DNA of 64,000 bases from Motilimonas eburnea. Lineage in GTDB: Bacteria; Pseudomonadota; Gammaproteobacteria; Enterobacterales; CBDFNC01. The notes below the pieces were generated by a model that was not told where the DNA came from, did no database searches, and saw only the letters and a list, made by a program, of their open reading frames with translations. Location of the stretch: contig NZ_JAIMJB010000018.1 of NCBI RefSeq assembly GCF_021295345.1, positions 39,987 to 103,986 of the forward strand, written 5' to 3'. Both the position numbers and the translations under genes were made by a program. This document shows positions 32,271 through 40,684 of the stretch, piece by piece (within the stretch, counting starts at the first letter, position 1; each line of letters starts with the position of its first letter).

Positions 32271-32299
32271 TTTAAGTTTTAGCCGGATGAAGCGGTTCT

Positions 32300-32330
32300 C
32301 CAATGGGTTAACCATTGGGTTAACCATTGG
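32300..32330. repeat. Overlapping palindromes in the divergent promoter
   Basis: CCAATGGGTTAACCATTGG (32300-32318) and CCATTGGGTTAACCATTGG (32312-32330) overlap, giving a 12-bp period (GGGTTAACCATT). The symmetry around GTTAAC suggests a protein operator. No IS or known repeat explains it. Confidence 0.55.
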
Positions 32331-32398
32331 CTAATCCAGTTACCGCAAATGGGGCGGCACTTAGGCTGAGCTGCGTGCCACAACAGAGTAAGAGTGTG

Positions 32399-33190
32399 AT
32401 GATGATAATTGATAGTGGTTATGTGGATGTGATGGGTAGCAAAATTTACTACCAAGTTGCGGGGAACAAGGAAGGTAAGCCCTTACTTATGCTTCACGGT
32501 GGGCTGGGCTCGATGCATGAGTTAACGCCTATCCAGCAAGGCTTAGGGCAAGATTTTATGCTGATTAATGTCGATTTGCGTGGCCATGGTCAATCGCCTT
32601 TGGGCCATTTTCCGCTGAGCTATCAGCGATACCAGCAAGATGTTGAAGCCGTGTTGCGCCATCTCGCTATTGACCGCTATGCCGTGTTTGGGTTTAGTGA
32701 TGGAGGCATAGTGGGTTATCGTTTGGCGGCGCAGCAGCCAAATCAGGTGAGTCACTTGATCACCCTTGGCGCCCAGTGGCGATACCATGAGAACGATCCG
32801 GGGATGCAGTTATTGGCTAGCCTAACGGCTGACTTTTGGCGAACGCGATTTGCTCATGACGTGGCCTTATATGAGCGCTTGAATCCGCAGCCCCATTTTA
32901 CAAAGCTGGTTGATGCCGTTAAGCAAGCTTGGTTTGATTCAACAGGCTCAGGCTACCCCGGCCAGCAAGTGACCCAGATCCAGTGTCCAACCCTAGTAAT
33001 AAGAGGGGATAGCGATTTTATTTTCTCCCTTGCTGAGGCTGTGGCATTGAAAGCAAAAATAACAAATTGCCATCTGGCCAATCTACCCTTGGCTACCCAT
33101 GGTGCACATCAAGAGCATCCCGACTTAGTGGGCATGATGGTGCAACGATTTTTATCAAGGTCAAATAAGTCATTAGGTAGAGCAGCATGA
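32399..33190 (+). CDS. Alpha/beta hydrolase of the siderophore locus
   Basis: 263 aa from ATG 32399 (AAGAG precedes; an upstream in-frame ATG at 32327 falls in the palindrome region). Alpha/beta hydrolase fold: LLMLHGGLGSMHEL oxyanion region, DLRGHGQSP, nucleophile Ser in FGFSDGGIVG, acid in RGDSDFI and His in THGAHQEHPD. The stop overlaps the start of the condensation gene (ATGA), so the two are translationally coupled. Plausible roles are editing thioesterase or siderophore esterase; neither is proven by sequence. Confidence 0.8.
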   Translation: MMIIDSGYVDVMGSKIYYQVAGNKEGKPLLMLHGGLGSMHELTPIQQGLGQDFMLINVDLRGHGQSPLGHFPLSYQRYQQDVEAVLRHLAIDRYAVFGFSDGGIVGYRLAAQQPNQVSHLITLGAQWRYHENDPGMQLLASLTADFWRTRFAHDVALYERLNPQPHFTKLVDAVKQAWFDSTGSGYPGQQVTQIQCPTLVIRGDSDFIFSLAEAVALKAKITNCHLANLPLATHGAHQEHPDLVGMMVQRFLSRSNKSLGRAA

Positions 33191-34452
33191 ATCAGCAAAC
33201 ATGGCAGTCTCTTACTCAGGCACAACAAGCCTATTGGGACGAATACTTACAACACCCAGACAAGGGGCTATCAACGGTGGCCCATTGTTTAACACTAACG
33301 GGTGAAATGAATGTGGCCAAGCTTATTCAAGCCATTGACCAAGCTTTAATCGAAGCACAGGTGTTAAGCCTTAGGTTTAAACGAGTCGCCAACCAAACAT
33401 ACCCACTACAAAGGGTGGCCAGTGAACAGCCCGTAAAGCTTGAGGTCAATGATCTGCGAGATCAGCAAGCACCGATAGCCTGTGCAGAAGCCGCGATGCG
33501 CCGAGATGTTGCCATGCCTATCAATCTAAGCCAAGATGCCATCACTCGGGCCCAGTTATATCTTATTGATGAACATACGGTCATTTGGTATATCCGCAGT
33601 CACCATATCGCGGTTGATGGCTATAGCATGCAATTACTAACGCAGCGCAGTGCCCATCTTTATTCCTGCTTGCTACACCAAGTCACACCGCAACCTAGCT
33701 TTAAACCTTTAGAGGTGTACCTAAAAGAAAGCCGAGATTATTCACAAAGCCAGCGTTTTAGTTTGGATCAAGCCTATTGGCAGCGCTATCTCGAACAGAC
33801 CGAATTACCCTTGAGCGATGGAGCGGGCGCACTAGCCGATACCTGCGCCGTCGTCAGAGAGCTCCCCGATACGCTAGGTCAAGGGTTGGTGGCCATGGCG
33901 CAAAAGCTGATGATAGGATGGAGCGATCTACTGACCTTGCTTTGTGCGGCATATCTATACCAAAGTTGGGGTCGTGACGTAACGAATAAGCCTTTGCCCG
34001 TGTGGTTGCCATTTATGAACCGTATGGGGAACCCGTGCGCCAACATGCCCGCGTTAATGGTCAATACCATGCCTTTCTTGGTGGTTCAGCAACCGGATGA
34101 GCCCATCGAGCAGTGGCTAAAAAGGGCGGTGGGTGAACTCAGAAACCATTATCGCCATGGCCGCTATCGCGTGGAAAATAAGTTATCCTCAGGGCAGTAT
34201 CATGTTTCTCCTTTCATAAATGTCCTTCCTTTTGAGGGTGCTGAATTTCACGCTTGCCACACAACAAGCAAAGTGATGGCGGGCGGTGTGGCAGACGGTT
34301 TTAATATCACCTTTCGCAGCAACCGGGCGGCGGCTTGTATGTCATTAACCGTTGAGGCGGAAGAGCGCTTGTTTAGTCGCGCGGAAGTTGAACGGCATGC
34401 GGACGACTTGCTGCATTTTCTCTCTCAGAACCCCCAGAGCCAATCCCTATAA
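33187..34452 (+). CDS. Stand-alone NRPS condensation enzyme, VibH-like amide synthase
   Basis: 421-aa free-standing condensation domain. The catalytic HHxxxDG motif is intact (SHHIAVDGYS, His139/His140, Asp144), and the later VWLPFMNRMG corresponds to the latch/floor region. No carrier or adenylation domain is attached. VibH in Vibrio cholerae uses DHB on VibB and free norspermidine, so this enzyme probably acylates a soluble polyamine or other amine. It lacks a downstream partner; the following 497 bp contain a repeat and an AraC remnant, then the receptor gene. Confidence 0.87.
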   Translation: MNQQTWQSLTQAQQAYWDEYLQHPDKGLSTVAHCLTLTGEMNVAKLIQAIDQALIEAQVLSLRFKRVANQTYPLQRVASEQPVKLEVNDLRDQQAPIACAEAAMRRDVAMPINLSQDAITRAQLYLIDEHTVIWYIRSHHIAVDGYSMQLLTQRSAHLYSCLLHQVTPQPSFKPLEVYLKESRDYSQSQRFSLDQAYWQRYLEQTELPLSDGAGALADTCAVVRELPDTLGQGLVAMAQKLMIGWSDLLTLLCAAYLYQSWGRDVTNKPLPVWLPFMNRMGNPCANMPALMVNTMPFLVVQQPDEPIEQWLKRAVGELRNHYRHGRYRVENKLSSGQYHVSPFINVLPFEGAEFHACHTTSKVMAGGVADGFNITFRSNRAAACMSLTVEAEERLFSRAEVERHADDLLHFLSQNPQSQSL

Positions 34453-34484
34453 GCGACGAGCTCGGCTAGTAAGCACAAGTTTTT

Positions 34485-34510
34485 GTGGGAGGCGAGCTCG
34501 CTCGGCGAAT
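34485..34510. repeat. REP-like palindrome (GCGAGCTCGC type)
   Basis: GTGGGAGGCGAGCTCGCTCGGCGAAT, inverse of the copy at 5609-5634. Confidence 0.7.
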
Positions 34511-34620
34511 TGTAACAGCCAAACTTAAACTCAGGCCCACATTCTGTGGAGGCCTGCTCAAGGAATGCCGCCAAAGCAAATAGTGAAGTGCGATGAGCAC
34601 AGACAAAACTAAATAATAAT

Positions 34621-34793
34621 TATAAACAAAGGTAAATGAGAATGCTTTACATTTGTTTGTTATATCTATAAAGTGCTGCCTGAAATTCGTCAGGTCACTG
34701 AAACAAAAACCTAAGCGCTTTTGCAATCTCACTTGTTGTGCGTTTTCGGCGTTTACTCAACATGGCGATTTCTAAGTCGGAATCTTGGCTCAT
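34621..34793 (-). pseudogene. AraC-family regulator C-terminal remnant (frameshifted)
   Basis: Reading the minus strand from 34793, one frame gives LEIAMLSKRRKRTTSEIAKA and then stops. The next frame continues with LGFCFSDLTNFRQHFIDITN. Joined, they read like the second helix-turn-helix of AraC-family activators (pattern SEIAxxLGFSDLxNFxxxF). The N-terminal domain is absent and a frameshift separates the parts, so this is a decayed fragment. AraC regulators such as PchR and YbtA control siderophore loci, which makes the position notable. Confidence 0.5.
34632..34650. promoter_or_regulatory. Weak Fur-box-like site upstream of the TonB receptor
   Basis: GTAAATGAGAATGCTTTAC agrees with the 19-bp Fur consensus at about 12 positions. 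It lies 300 bp ahead of the receptor ATG and overlaps the AraC remnant, so it is uncertain. Confidence 0.3.
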
Positions 34794-34810
34794 GTATTAA
34801 TTCGCAGCCA

Positions 34811-34936
34811 ATGAGAACAAAGGACGTTCAGCTAACACCCGTTGTTGCGGCGAATGCCAGCGCGACTGAAATTGAATACTTCCCACTTTCTCATGCATTG
34901 CGGTACATGAACGCACCTAAAGTTAATGCTCAATGA
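34811..34936 (+). CDS. Possible 41-aa leader peptide ahead of the receptor gene
   Basis: A short open frame starting MRTKDVQLTPVVAANASATE and ending YMNAPKVNAQ. Its stop codon TGA runs directly into the receptor's AAGGAG ribosome binding site, 13 bp before the receptor ATG. The start has no obvious Shine-Dalgarno. It may be a coupling leader or simply chance; kept at low confidence. Confidence 0.25.
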   Translation: MRTKDVQLTPVVAANASATEIEYFPLSHALRYMNAPKVNAQ

Positions 34937-34949
34937 AGGAGAATTTTAA

Positions 34950-37004
34950 ATGACGGCATTACGCCCTGCGCCAGCGAATGAGCTAGCAAATAGCCGATTC
35001 AAGCTGCGCACCTTATCCGCGGTAATCATGGGTCTTTGTGTTAGCGGTCAAGCGCTTGCAGACACGGAAGGCAAGGAGCAAAAAACAGAAAAAGCGGAAG
35101 TGATTACGGTATTCGGTGAGAAGGTAGAGCGCTCGATATATGACACTGGCTCGAGTGTGCAGGTGTTTGATGAAGACCGGATAGCCACCACACCCGGTGC
35201 GACCGAAATTGATGATTTGATTCAGTTAACCCCTAATATTGTCGACTCTGGGGTTGGTAACAATTTACCCTCGGTTCGTGGTGTCGATGGGTCAGGCCCT
35301 TCTATTGGCGGCTTAGCGGCGTTTGGTGGTTCAATGCCAAGGCTAAACCTGTCTGTTGATGGACGCTCGTTAGGTTATTCCGAAGCGGCTTTTGGTCCAC
35401 TTTCGTTATGGGACATGCAGCAAGCCGAAATTTACCTTGGCCCACAAAGTTATGTGCAAGGTAGAAACGCATCGGCGGGTGCCATTGTATTAAGATCTAA
35501 CGATCCCACTTATGAATTTGAAACTAAGGCAAGGGCCGTATTAGGCCAACAAGATTTTTCTCAAACCGCTGCGGTCATTTCAACGCCGATTGTTGAAGAT
35601 CAACTGGCCTTTCGATTGAGTGTTGATCAGCAAAAACGCGACAGCTACGCTAATTTAATCACTTACGAGCCAATCGGCGATCCTAATCGCATTGAGATGA
35701 CCACGGCTCGGGGTAAATTCTTGTTTGAACCTGCTGGCCTTGTAGGCTTTAAAACAACCTTAACCATTGCTCATATGGATACGCGCGGACCGCAATCCGA
35801 AACGGAGCAAGGCGCAGACATGCGCGCCATTTATAAAACTAAGTCCACCAGTGGTATTTGGGATATCACGTACCAGATATCTGATACGTTAACCTTTGAG
35901 AATAACCTGATTTATTCCGATCTTTCGTACAATCGCTACTCCAACCCAGCAGCACCTCGCGGTAAGCAAGACATCAGCTCAGACAGCAAGCAATTTCAAG
36001 TAGAGCCATTACTTCGCTATCACTCGACAAACGGCGATCTATCAGGCCTAGTGGGGGCGCGCTACTTTAAGTCGGACGATGATGAGGCTTACGAAGAGCT
36101 AGGCTCATCCACCCCAATGAAAGGTAAAAACGAAACCGTGTCGGCCTTTGCTGAAGTCACTTATGCCATTACCGAGACAGTGGACGTCGTGGCGGCGGGC
36201 CGACTAGAGCATGAAAACAAAAAACGCTTTATCGACTCGCGTTTTTATGGCCTAGATTACGATAAATCTTCAACGGTATTTTTGCCAAAGCTGGAGTTTG
36301 CTTACAAACCACAACGAAACCAAACCATAGGTATTCGTGCAGCCAAAGGCTTTAGCTCGGGCGGCGCTGGTTTAGGCTTTAACGGCATTAACTTTGCTGG
36401 TTTTACGCCCTATGAGTATGACAACGAATACGTGTGGAACTACGAACTGTTTACTCGCCACAGCGTGTTAGATAACGTGCTAGAGCTAACGTCTAACGTG
36501 TTCTATAACGATTTTGACGACTACCAGGTGCTACAAACTTCCACCAACGGTGATGTGCGCGTTGATAACGTAGACGGAGCTTACACTTATGGTGCAGAGC
36601 TTGGCAGCCGCTGGTTTGCAACCGACGATTTAGAGCTATCTGCCGGCGTGGGCTTGTTGAAAACCCACTTCAAGGCACCCACGGGTGAGTCAAACGAGTT
36701 GCCTCGAGCGCCTTCTCTCACGGCTAACATCGGTGCGTTATACACCCTATCAGAAGGATTTGAGCTCAGTGGTAACGCAAGATACACAGGCGGTTACTTC
36801 ACCGATATTGAAAACACCCCGAACGAAAAAATCGATGCTTACTGGGTGGCCGATGCTCAGCTAGCTTATGTATTTGATCACGGTCGTTTAGCCTTGTTTG
36901 CAACCAATTTGTTTGATTCAGATGATGATATCTACAACTTCCGTGGCGTGTTGACGAAGCAGCAACCGCGCCTATTCGGTGGCTCGGTAGAGCTGTACTT
37001 CTAA
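34950..37004 (+). CDS. TonB-dependent ferric siderophore receptor, ViuA/VuuA-like
   Basis: 684-aa outer-membrane receptor with a signal peptide ending near SGQALA-D. The TonB-box region follows (AEVITVFGEK), then a plug domain (TEIDDLIQLTPNIVDSGVGN, LPSVRGVDGSG, NASAGAIVLRSND). A 22-strand barrel fills the rest, ending LFGGSVELYF with terminal Phe. SIGGLAAFGGSMPRLNLSVD and the plug style resemble vibriobactin/vulnibactin receptors. GAAGGAG gives a strong ribosome binding site. Its place inside the biosynthetic cluster indicates uptake of the endogenous siderophore. It has its own terminator. Confidence 0.88.
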   Translation: MTALRPAPANELANSRFKLRTLSAVIMGLCVSGQALADTEGKEQKTEKAEVITVFGEKVERSIYDTGSSVQVFDEDRIATTPGATEIDDLIQLTPNIVDSGVGNNLPSVRGVDGSGPSIGGLAAFGGSMPRLNLSVDGRSLGYSEAAFGPLSLWDMQQAEIYLGPQSYVQGRNASAGAIVLRSNDPTYEFETKARAVLGQQDFSQTAAVISTPIVEDQLAFRLSVDQQKRDSYANLITYEPIGDPNRIEMTTARGKFLFEPAGLVGFKTTLTIAHMDTRGPQSETEQGADMRAIYKTKSTSGIWDITYQISDTLTFENNLIYSDLSYNRYSNPAAPRGKQDISSDSKQFQVEPLLRYHSTNGDLSGLVGARYFKSDDDEAYEELGSSTPMKGKNETVSAFAEVTYAITETVDVVAAGRLEHENKKRFIDSRFYGLDYDKSSTVFLPKLEFAYKPQRNQTIGIRAAKGFSSGGAGLGFNGINFAGFTPYEYDNEYVWNYELFTRHSVLDNVLELTSNVFYNDFDDYQVLQTSTNGDVRVDNVDGAYTYGAELGSRWFATDDLELSAGVGLLKTHFKAPTGESNELPRAPSLTANIGALYTLSEGFELSGNARYTGGYFTDIENTPNEKIDAYWVADAQLAYVFDHGRLALFATNLFDSDDDIYNFRGVLTKQQPRLFGGSVELYF

Positions 37005-37019
37005 TCTGCTAGACCTTAG

Positions 37020-37047
37020 CGCCTTGCCTTGAGCAGGGCGTTTTTTT
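37020..37047 (+). terminator. Terminator after the TonB receptor gene
   Basis: Stem CGCCTTG / CAGGGCG (one T-G pair) with a 7-nt loop and seven T residues. Confidence 0.85.
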
Positions 37048-37054
37048 GGCTAAT

Positions 37055-37079
37055 AAAAAAGCAGCCCTAAAGGCTGCTT
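37055..37079 (-). terminator. Terminator for the aryl carrier protein gene (minus strand)
   Basis: Stem AAGCAGCC / GGCTGCTT with loop CTAAA; the adjacent A run becomes a T tract on the minus strand. It is beyond the carrier remnant. Confidence 0.8.
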
Positions 37080-37097
37080 GAGATAGAAGATGAGGCG

Positions 37098-37180
37098 TTA
37101 TGCGGGTACTTCATTGGTTGCGATGATAGCTTGTTATGCCGCTAATGTGGGCTCAGCCATCAGCGAAACAAATAGACCAA
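37098..37180 (-). pseudogene. Decayed second aryl carrier protein (C-terminal remnant)
   Basis: On the minus strand this stretch reads LFVSLMAEPTLAA, stop, QAIIATNEVPA, stop. It matches the C-terminus of the neighbouring intact carrier (INFAQLMANPTLASW then QAIIASTEAG) nearly residue by residue, with the conserved Trp codon changed to a stop. The upstream part with the phosphopantetheine site is missing. It is the remains of a tandem carrier-protein duplication, or of a recombination that replaced one copy. Confidence 0.75.
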
Positions 37181-37188
37181 GTTAATGG

Positions 37189-37455
37189 TTAGCCTGCTTC
37201 AGTTGATGCGATGATAGCTTGCCATGAGGCGAGTGTTGGGTTCGCCATCAGCTGAGCAAAGTTAATATCTAACCCCGCATTTCTCAGTTGGCCGGTTAGC
37301 CGCATCATGCTGATGGAGTCTAAGCCGAGTTCAATCAGGTTCATGTCGGGGGTAACCGATTCGCTAGGCACATTGAGTAGCTGGCTGATCACGGCTAACA
37401 AATCAATATTCGCTGCTTGCTTTGACAAAATCATTTCCTTGTTGTTCGGAAGCAA
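37189..37455 (-). CDS. Free-standing aryl/peptidyl carrier protein
   Basis: 88-aa carrier protein with an intact phosphopantetheine attachment site, Ser47 in LIELGLDSISMMRL. The C-terminal DINFAQLMANPTLASWQAII is of the ArCP type seen at the C-terminus of EntB/VibB. The start is TTG 37455 after GGAAG; an internal ATG at 37434 is possible. It is transcribed divergently from the predicted salicylate ligase gene, sharing a Fur box, so it is probably the carrier loaded with salicylate, or alternatively replaces the defective carrier domain of the NRPS. Confidence 0.82.
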   Translation of the reverse strand: MLPNNKEMILSKQAANIDLLAVISQLLNVPSESVTPDMNLIELGLDSISMMRLTGQLRNAGLDINFAQLMANPTLASWQAIIASTEAG

Positions 37456-37516
37456 AAACTTCCAATAGTGACGGTAAATTTGCCCTACACAATATCATTA
37501 CTTGATTGTGTAATCC

Positions 37517-37535
37517 AAATGATTATCATTGCTAT
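37517..37535. promoter_or_regulatory. Fur box between carrier protein and salicylate ligase genes
   Basis: AAATGATTATCATTGCTAT contains the palindromic core AATGATTATCATT of the Fur consensus, in the 176-bp divergent gap. Confidence 0.75.
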
Positions 37536-37631
37536 TTGTGTTGTTGGAGATAAACCCGACCGCTAAAGGCAGCAAGGAAAGGCTTTCTTCTATTGCGCGC
37601 GACAAAGACTATTAGGATCAAGAGGGACATT

Positions 37632-39281
37632 GTGCTGAAGGAAAATACCGACCAAGCTAGCTTGTTAGAAGGCTTTGTAACTCAGCCTGCGCATCAAGCA
37701 AACAAATTTAGCGAAGCTAATATTTGGCTTAATACGCCGCTGTGGGGAATATTAACAGAAGGTGCTGAGCGCCATCCGACCAAAACGGCGGTGGCAGATG
37801 CGACAGGTGATCTTAGCTACCAAGCCTTATTGCTTGCAGCCGATGAAATAGCAGCTGGATTACAGCAGGCTGGATTGGTAGCGGGGGACAGGGTGGTGTT
37901 TCAAATCAGCAACAGCCTAACCTTCGCCAAGGTCTTTTTTGCCTTACAACGTGCGGGCTTAGTACCTGTGCTGGCATTACCGGCTCACGGTATTGCTGAA
38001 ATTAGTCACTTTGTTAAGTTGGCCGGCGCGAAAGCCTACTTTGGCGCTAACTTAGATAATGATGGCAAAGCCCTGCAGATCGCCGATGCTTTAAGCTGCG
38101 AGTTTGCGCAGCAATTAAGCCATCTTTATATCGCCGGCGAGGCGGGTCAATATGCCGGTTTACCTCAAGGCGATGAAAGCCAGTTTGCTCCTGCTACACC
38201 GGATCCCGACCACCCTGCGTTATTTTTAGTGTCAGGTGGCACTACTGGTTTGCCTAAGCTGATCCCAAGAACCCACAACGACTATCGCTTTAACATTGCA
38301 AGCTGCGCCGCTGCCAGTGAATTTACCCGTGACGAAGTTTATCTGGCGGTGCTGCCCGCTGCGCACAATTTTACCTTAGGCTGCCCCGGTTTATTGGGGG
38401 CGCTGCATGTGGGTGGCAAGGTGATTTTCACGGCTAACCCTAGCCCTGACTATTGCTTTGCGGCGATCGAACAACATCAGGTGACCGCGACCGCGTTGGT
38501 GCCCGCATTGGCGCAGCTGTGGACCGCGGCCAAGGAATGGGAAAGTGCCGATACCGTTAGCTTAAGAGTCATGCAAGTGGGTGGCTCTAAGCTCGCCTAC
38601 AGCGATGCTTTAAAAGTGCAGCAAGCCTTTCCCGGCGCCTTGCAGCAAGTCTTTGGTATGGCAGAAGGTTTGATTGCTTGCACCCGTTTAAACGATGACG
38701 AACAACTGATCGCCACCAAGCAAGGCCGCCCAGTTAGCGAGTGGGATGAAGTGCTTATCGTCAATGGCGAGGGGCAGCCCGCTGCACTCGGCGAAGAGGG
38801 CGAGTTATTGACCCGAGGGCCTTATACCTTAAGGGGTTACTACCGTGCTCCCGAACATAACCAGCGCGCCTTTACTCAAGATGGTTTTTACCGCAGTGGC
38901 GATCGCGCCATGCTCGATGCAAACGGCTATATCGTGGTCACAGGTCGGATCAAAGACGTGGTGAACCGCGCCGGTGAATGCATTGCCACCGATGAACTAG
39001 AAGAGCACTTGCTAATGCACCCCAATGTGGCGCAAGTAGCCGTGGTGGCGGTGCCCGATCCGCATTTAGGAGAAAAAATTGGCGTTGCCTTAGTTAAAAG
39101 AGGCCTCGCGCCCACCTTGCAAGACTTGCGCAGCTTTCTTAAGCAGCAAGGATTGGCCGCATTCAAGCTACCCGATGAGCTACATCTAGTGCCTAGCTTG
39201 CCGAAAACAGCGGTGGGCAAAATAGATAAAAAGCGTGTACCGGGCCCAGATGGAAGCCCTTGGATGAGTGCCGCTATTTAG
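37632..39281 (+). CDS. Aryl-AMP ligase, predicted salicylate-specific (PchD/YbtE/MbtA-like)
   Basis: 549 aa from GTG 37632 (GAGGGA precedes; the frame reaches back to a TTG at 37593). Stand-alone adenylation enzyme with P-loop-like LVSGGTTGLPKLIPRTHNDY, VFGMAEGL, YRSGDRAMLDANGYIVVTGR and the A10 lysine in PKTAVGKIDKK. At the aryl pocket it reads HNFTLGCPG, with Cys where DHB ligases have Ser, and GLIACTRL, with Ile where they have Val. As I recall from the DhbE-based aryl code, that pair of changes marks salicylate-activating enzymes. First gene of ligase-pchB-entB-viuB. Confidence 0.85.
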   Translation: MLKENTDQASLLEGFVTQPAHQANKFSEANIWLNTPLWGILTEGAERHPTKTAVADATGDLSYQALLLAADEIAAGLQQAGLVAGDRVVFQISNSLTFAKVFFALQRAGLVPVLALPAHGIAEISHFVKLAGAKAYFGANLDNDGKALQIADALSCEFAQQLSHLYIAGEAGQYAGLPQGDESQFAPATPDPDHPALFLVSGGTTGLPKLIPRTHNDYRFNIASCAAASEFTRDEVYLAVLPAAHNFTLGCPGLLGALHVGGKVIFTANPSPDYCFAAIEQHQVTATALVPALAQLWTAAKEWESADTVSLRVMQVGGSKLAYSDALKVQQAFPGALQQVFGMAEGLIACTRLNDDEQLIATKQGRPVSEWDEVLIVNGEGQPAALGEEGELLTRGPYTLRGYYRAPEHNQRAFTQDGFYRSGDRAMLDANGYIVVTGRIKDVVNRAGECIATDELEEHLLMHPNVAQVAVVAVPDPHLGEKIGVALVKRGLAPTLQDLRSFLKQQGLAAFKLPDELHLVPSLPKTAVGKIDKKRVPGPDGSPWMSAAI

Positions 39282-39354
39282 AATTTGTTGAACGAATATA
39301 TCCGCTACCAATTAGTGGGGTATAGCAGTAGGGAATAACAATAAAGGAAAAAAT

Positions 39355-39693
39355 GTGTCGTCTTTAAAACAGCCAGAAGCTTGCGAAAGCCTGAACGATA
39401 TTCGCATCGGGATAGATTCCCTAGATAAAGAGATAGTGCAAATTCTCGCCAAACGTATGGGATATGTAAAAGCCGCCGCCCAATTTAAGCCCGATGAGCA
39501 AAGCATCCCCGCGCCCGAACGTGTGGTAGTGATGTTGCAAGACAGAAAAAAATGGGCCGAACAAGCCGGTCTGTCGGCCGAGTACGTCGAGCGCCTATTT
39601 ACCGACATCATAGATTGGTACATCAACCAACAAATTAAACACTGGCGCAGTGAACATGGGCTGAGCATTCCTGAATCCAGCCACAGCGCATAA
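39355..39693 (+). CDS. pchB: Isochorismate pyruvate lyase, PchB-like (salicylate biosynthesis)
   Basis: 112-aa AroQ-fold enzyme (Pseudomonas PchB about 101 aa) that removes pyruvate from isochorismate to give salicylate. It closely follows the PchB pattern: LNDIRIGIDSLDKEIVQILA, RMGYVKAAAQFKPDEQSI, PAPERVVVMLQDRKKWAEQ, IIDWYINQQIKHWR. The loop lysine corresponding to PchB Lys42 is Lys45 (FKPDEQSIPAPERV). Start is GTG 39355 after AAAGGA; an overlapping ATG gives only five codons. The C-terminal 12 residues are an extension. Its presence next to an EntB gene means isochorismate is shared between two aryl acids. Confidence 0.9.
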   Translation: MSSLKQPEACESLNDIRIGIDSLDKEIVQILAKRMGYVKAAAQFKPDEQSIPAPERVVVMLQDRKKWAEQAGLSAEYVERLFTDIIDWYINQQIKHWRSEHGLSIPESSHSA

Positions 39694-39768
39694 ACATGAC
39701 CAAGCGATTTGATTTATCGAGCCTGCTGCCAGATTCAGCGCTGATAAAAGTGTGAAGGACAAAAATTA

Positions 39769-40662
39769 ATGGCGATACCAAAAATAGCAAGTTACGACTT
39801 GCCAACGCACACCGAGTTTCCAACTAACAGAACCCATTGGCAAATCGACCCAAGCAAAGCCGTGCTGCTGATCCACGATATGCAGGAGTATTTTGTTGGA
39901 TATTATGAAGTGAATGCCGCCCCGATGGCGGATATTTTAACCAATATTCAGGCGCTTAAAAAACAAGCCAAAGCGGCGGGGATACCCGTGGTGTATACCG
40001 CTCAACCCGCCAACCAAGACCCGAAAGACAGAGCCTTATTAACGGATTTTTGGGGGCCGGGGTTAAATGGCGATCATACGCCCGTGGTGGCCTCATTGGC
40101 GCCAGAGCAAGACGACATAGAATTTGTAAAATGGCGCTACAGCGCGTTTAAGAAAACCCCGCTACTTGAATACATGCGCGAAAATAACAAAACCCAACTG
40201 ATTATTTCGGGGATTTACGGCCACATAGGTATTTTGTCGACCGCATTAGATGCCTTTATGTACGATGTGCAGCCCTTTGTTATCGGTGATGCCATTGCGG
40301 ACTTCACGCGCCAAGACCATCTTCACACCTTAAATTACGTGGCCGGCAGAGCAGGTAGCATTAAAACCTTAGAGCAAGCGGTGGCGGAGATAAGTGCATC
40401 TAAAGGGTGTGGTTTAAGCCTAAATGTATTGCAATCCGATGTCGCTAATACCTTAGGCGTCGATGCTAACGATATAGATGTAAACGAAAACCTAATGTTT
40501 ATGGGGCTAGATTCGATGCGCGCCATGACACTGGTGGAAAAATGGAACAAACAAGGGGCCAATGTGTCGTTTGCGCAATTAATTGAGGCCGTTTCGTTAC
40601 AAGAATGGTGGCAGGCCATCGAGGCAACCCTCACCACTTCGCAAGGGCCAGTATCGGCTTAA
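39769..40662 (+). CDS. entB: Isochorismatase with C-terminal aryl carrier domain (EntB/VibB-like)
   Basis: 297-aa bifunctional protein. Residues about 1-205 form the isochorismatase, converting isochorismate to 2,3-dihydro-2,3-dihydroxybenzoate, with Asp37 ([10 protein letters not shown]) and Lys121 ([10 protein letters not shown]) of the active site. Residues about 220-290 are the ArCP with phosphopantetheine Ser249 in [10 protein letters not shown], followed by [16 protein letters not shown]. The carrier end lets it hold DHB for transfer by condensation enzymes. It is third in the operon, 22 bp ahead of the reductase gene. Confidence 0.93.
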   Translation: MAIPKIASYDLPTHTEFPTNRTHWQIDPSKAVLLIHDMQEYFVGYYEVNAAPMADILTNIQALKKQAKAAGIPVVYTAQPANQDPKDRALLTDFWGPGLNGDHTPVVASLAPEQDDIEFVKWRYSAFKKTPLLEYMRENNKTQLIISGIYGHIGILSTALDAFMYDVQPFVIGDAIADFTRQDHLHTLNYVAGRAGSIKTLEQAVAEISASKGCGLSLNVLQSDVANTLGVDANDIDVNENLMFMGLDSMRAMTLVEKWNKQGANVSFAQLIEAVSLQEWWQAIEATLTTSQGPVSA

Positions 40663-40684
40663 CCAGCAAATTCAAAAAGGTAAA

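Noticed and set aside
39355..39693. Chorismate mutase instead of isochorismate pyruvate lyase
   Set aside because: The AroQ fold is shared, but the sequence follows PchB (RMGYVKAAAQFK, PAPERV) and the neighbours are salicylate/DHB genes.
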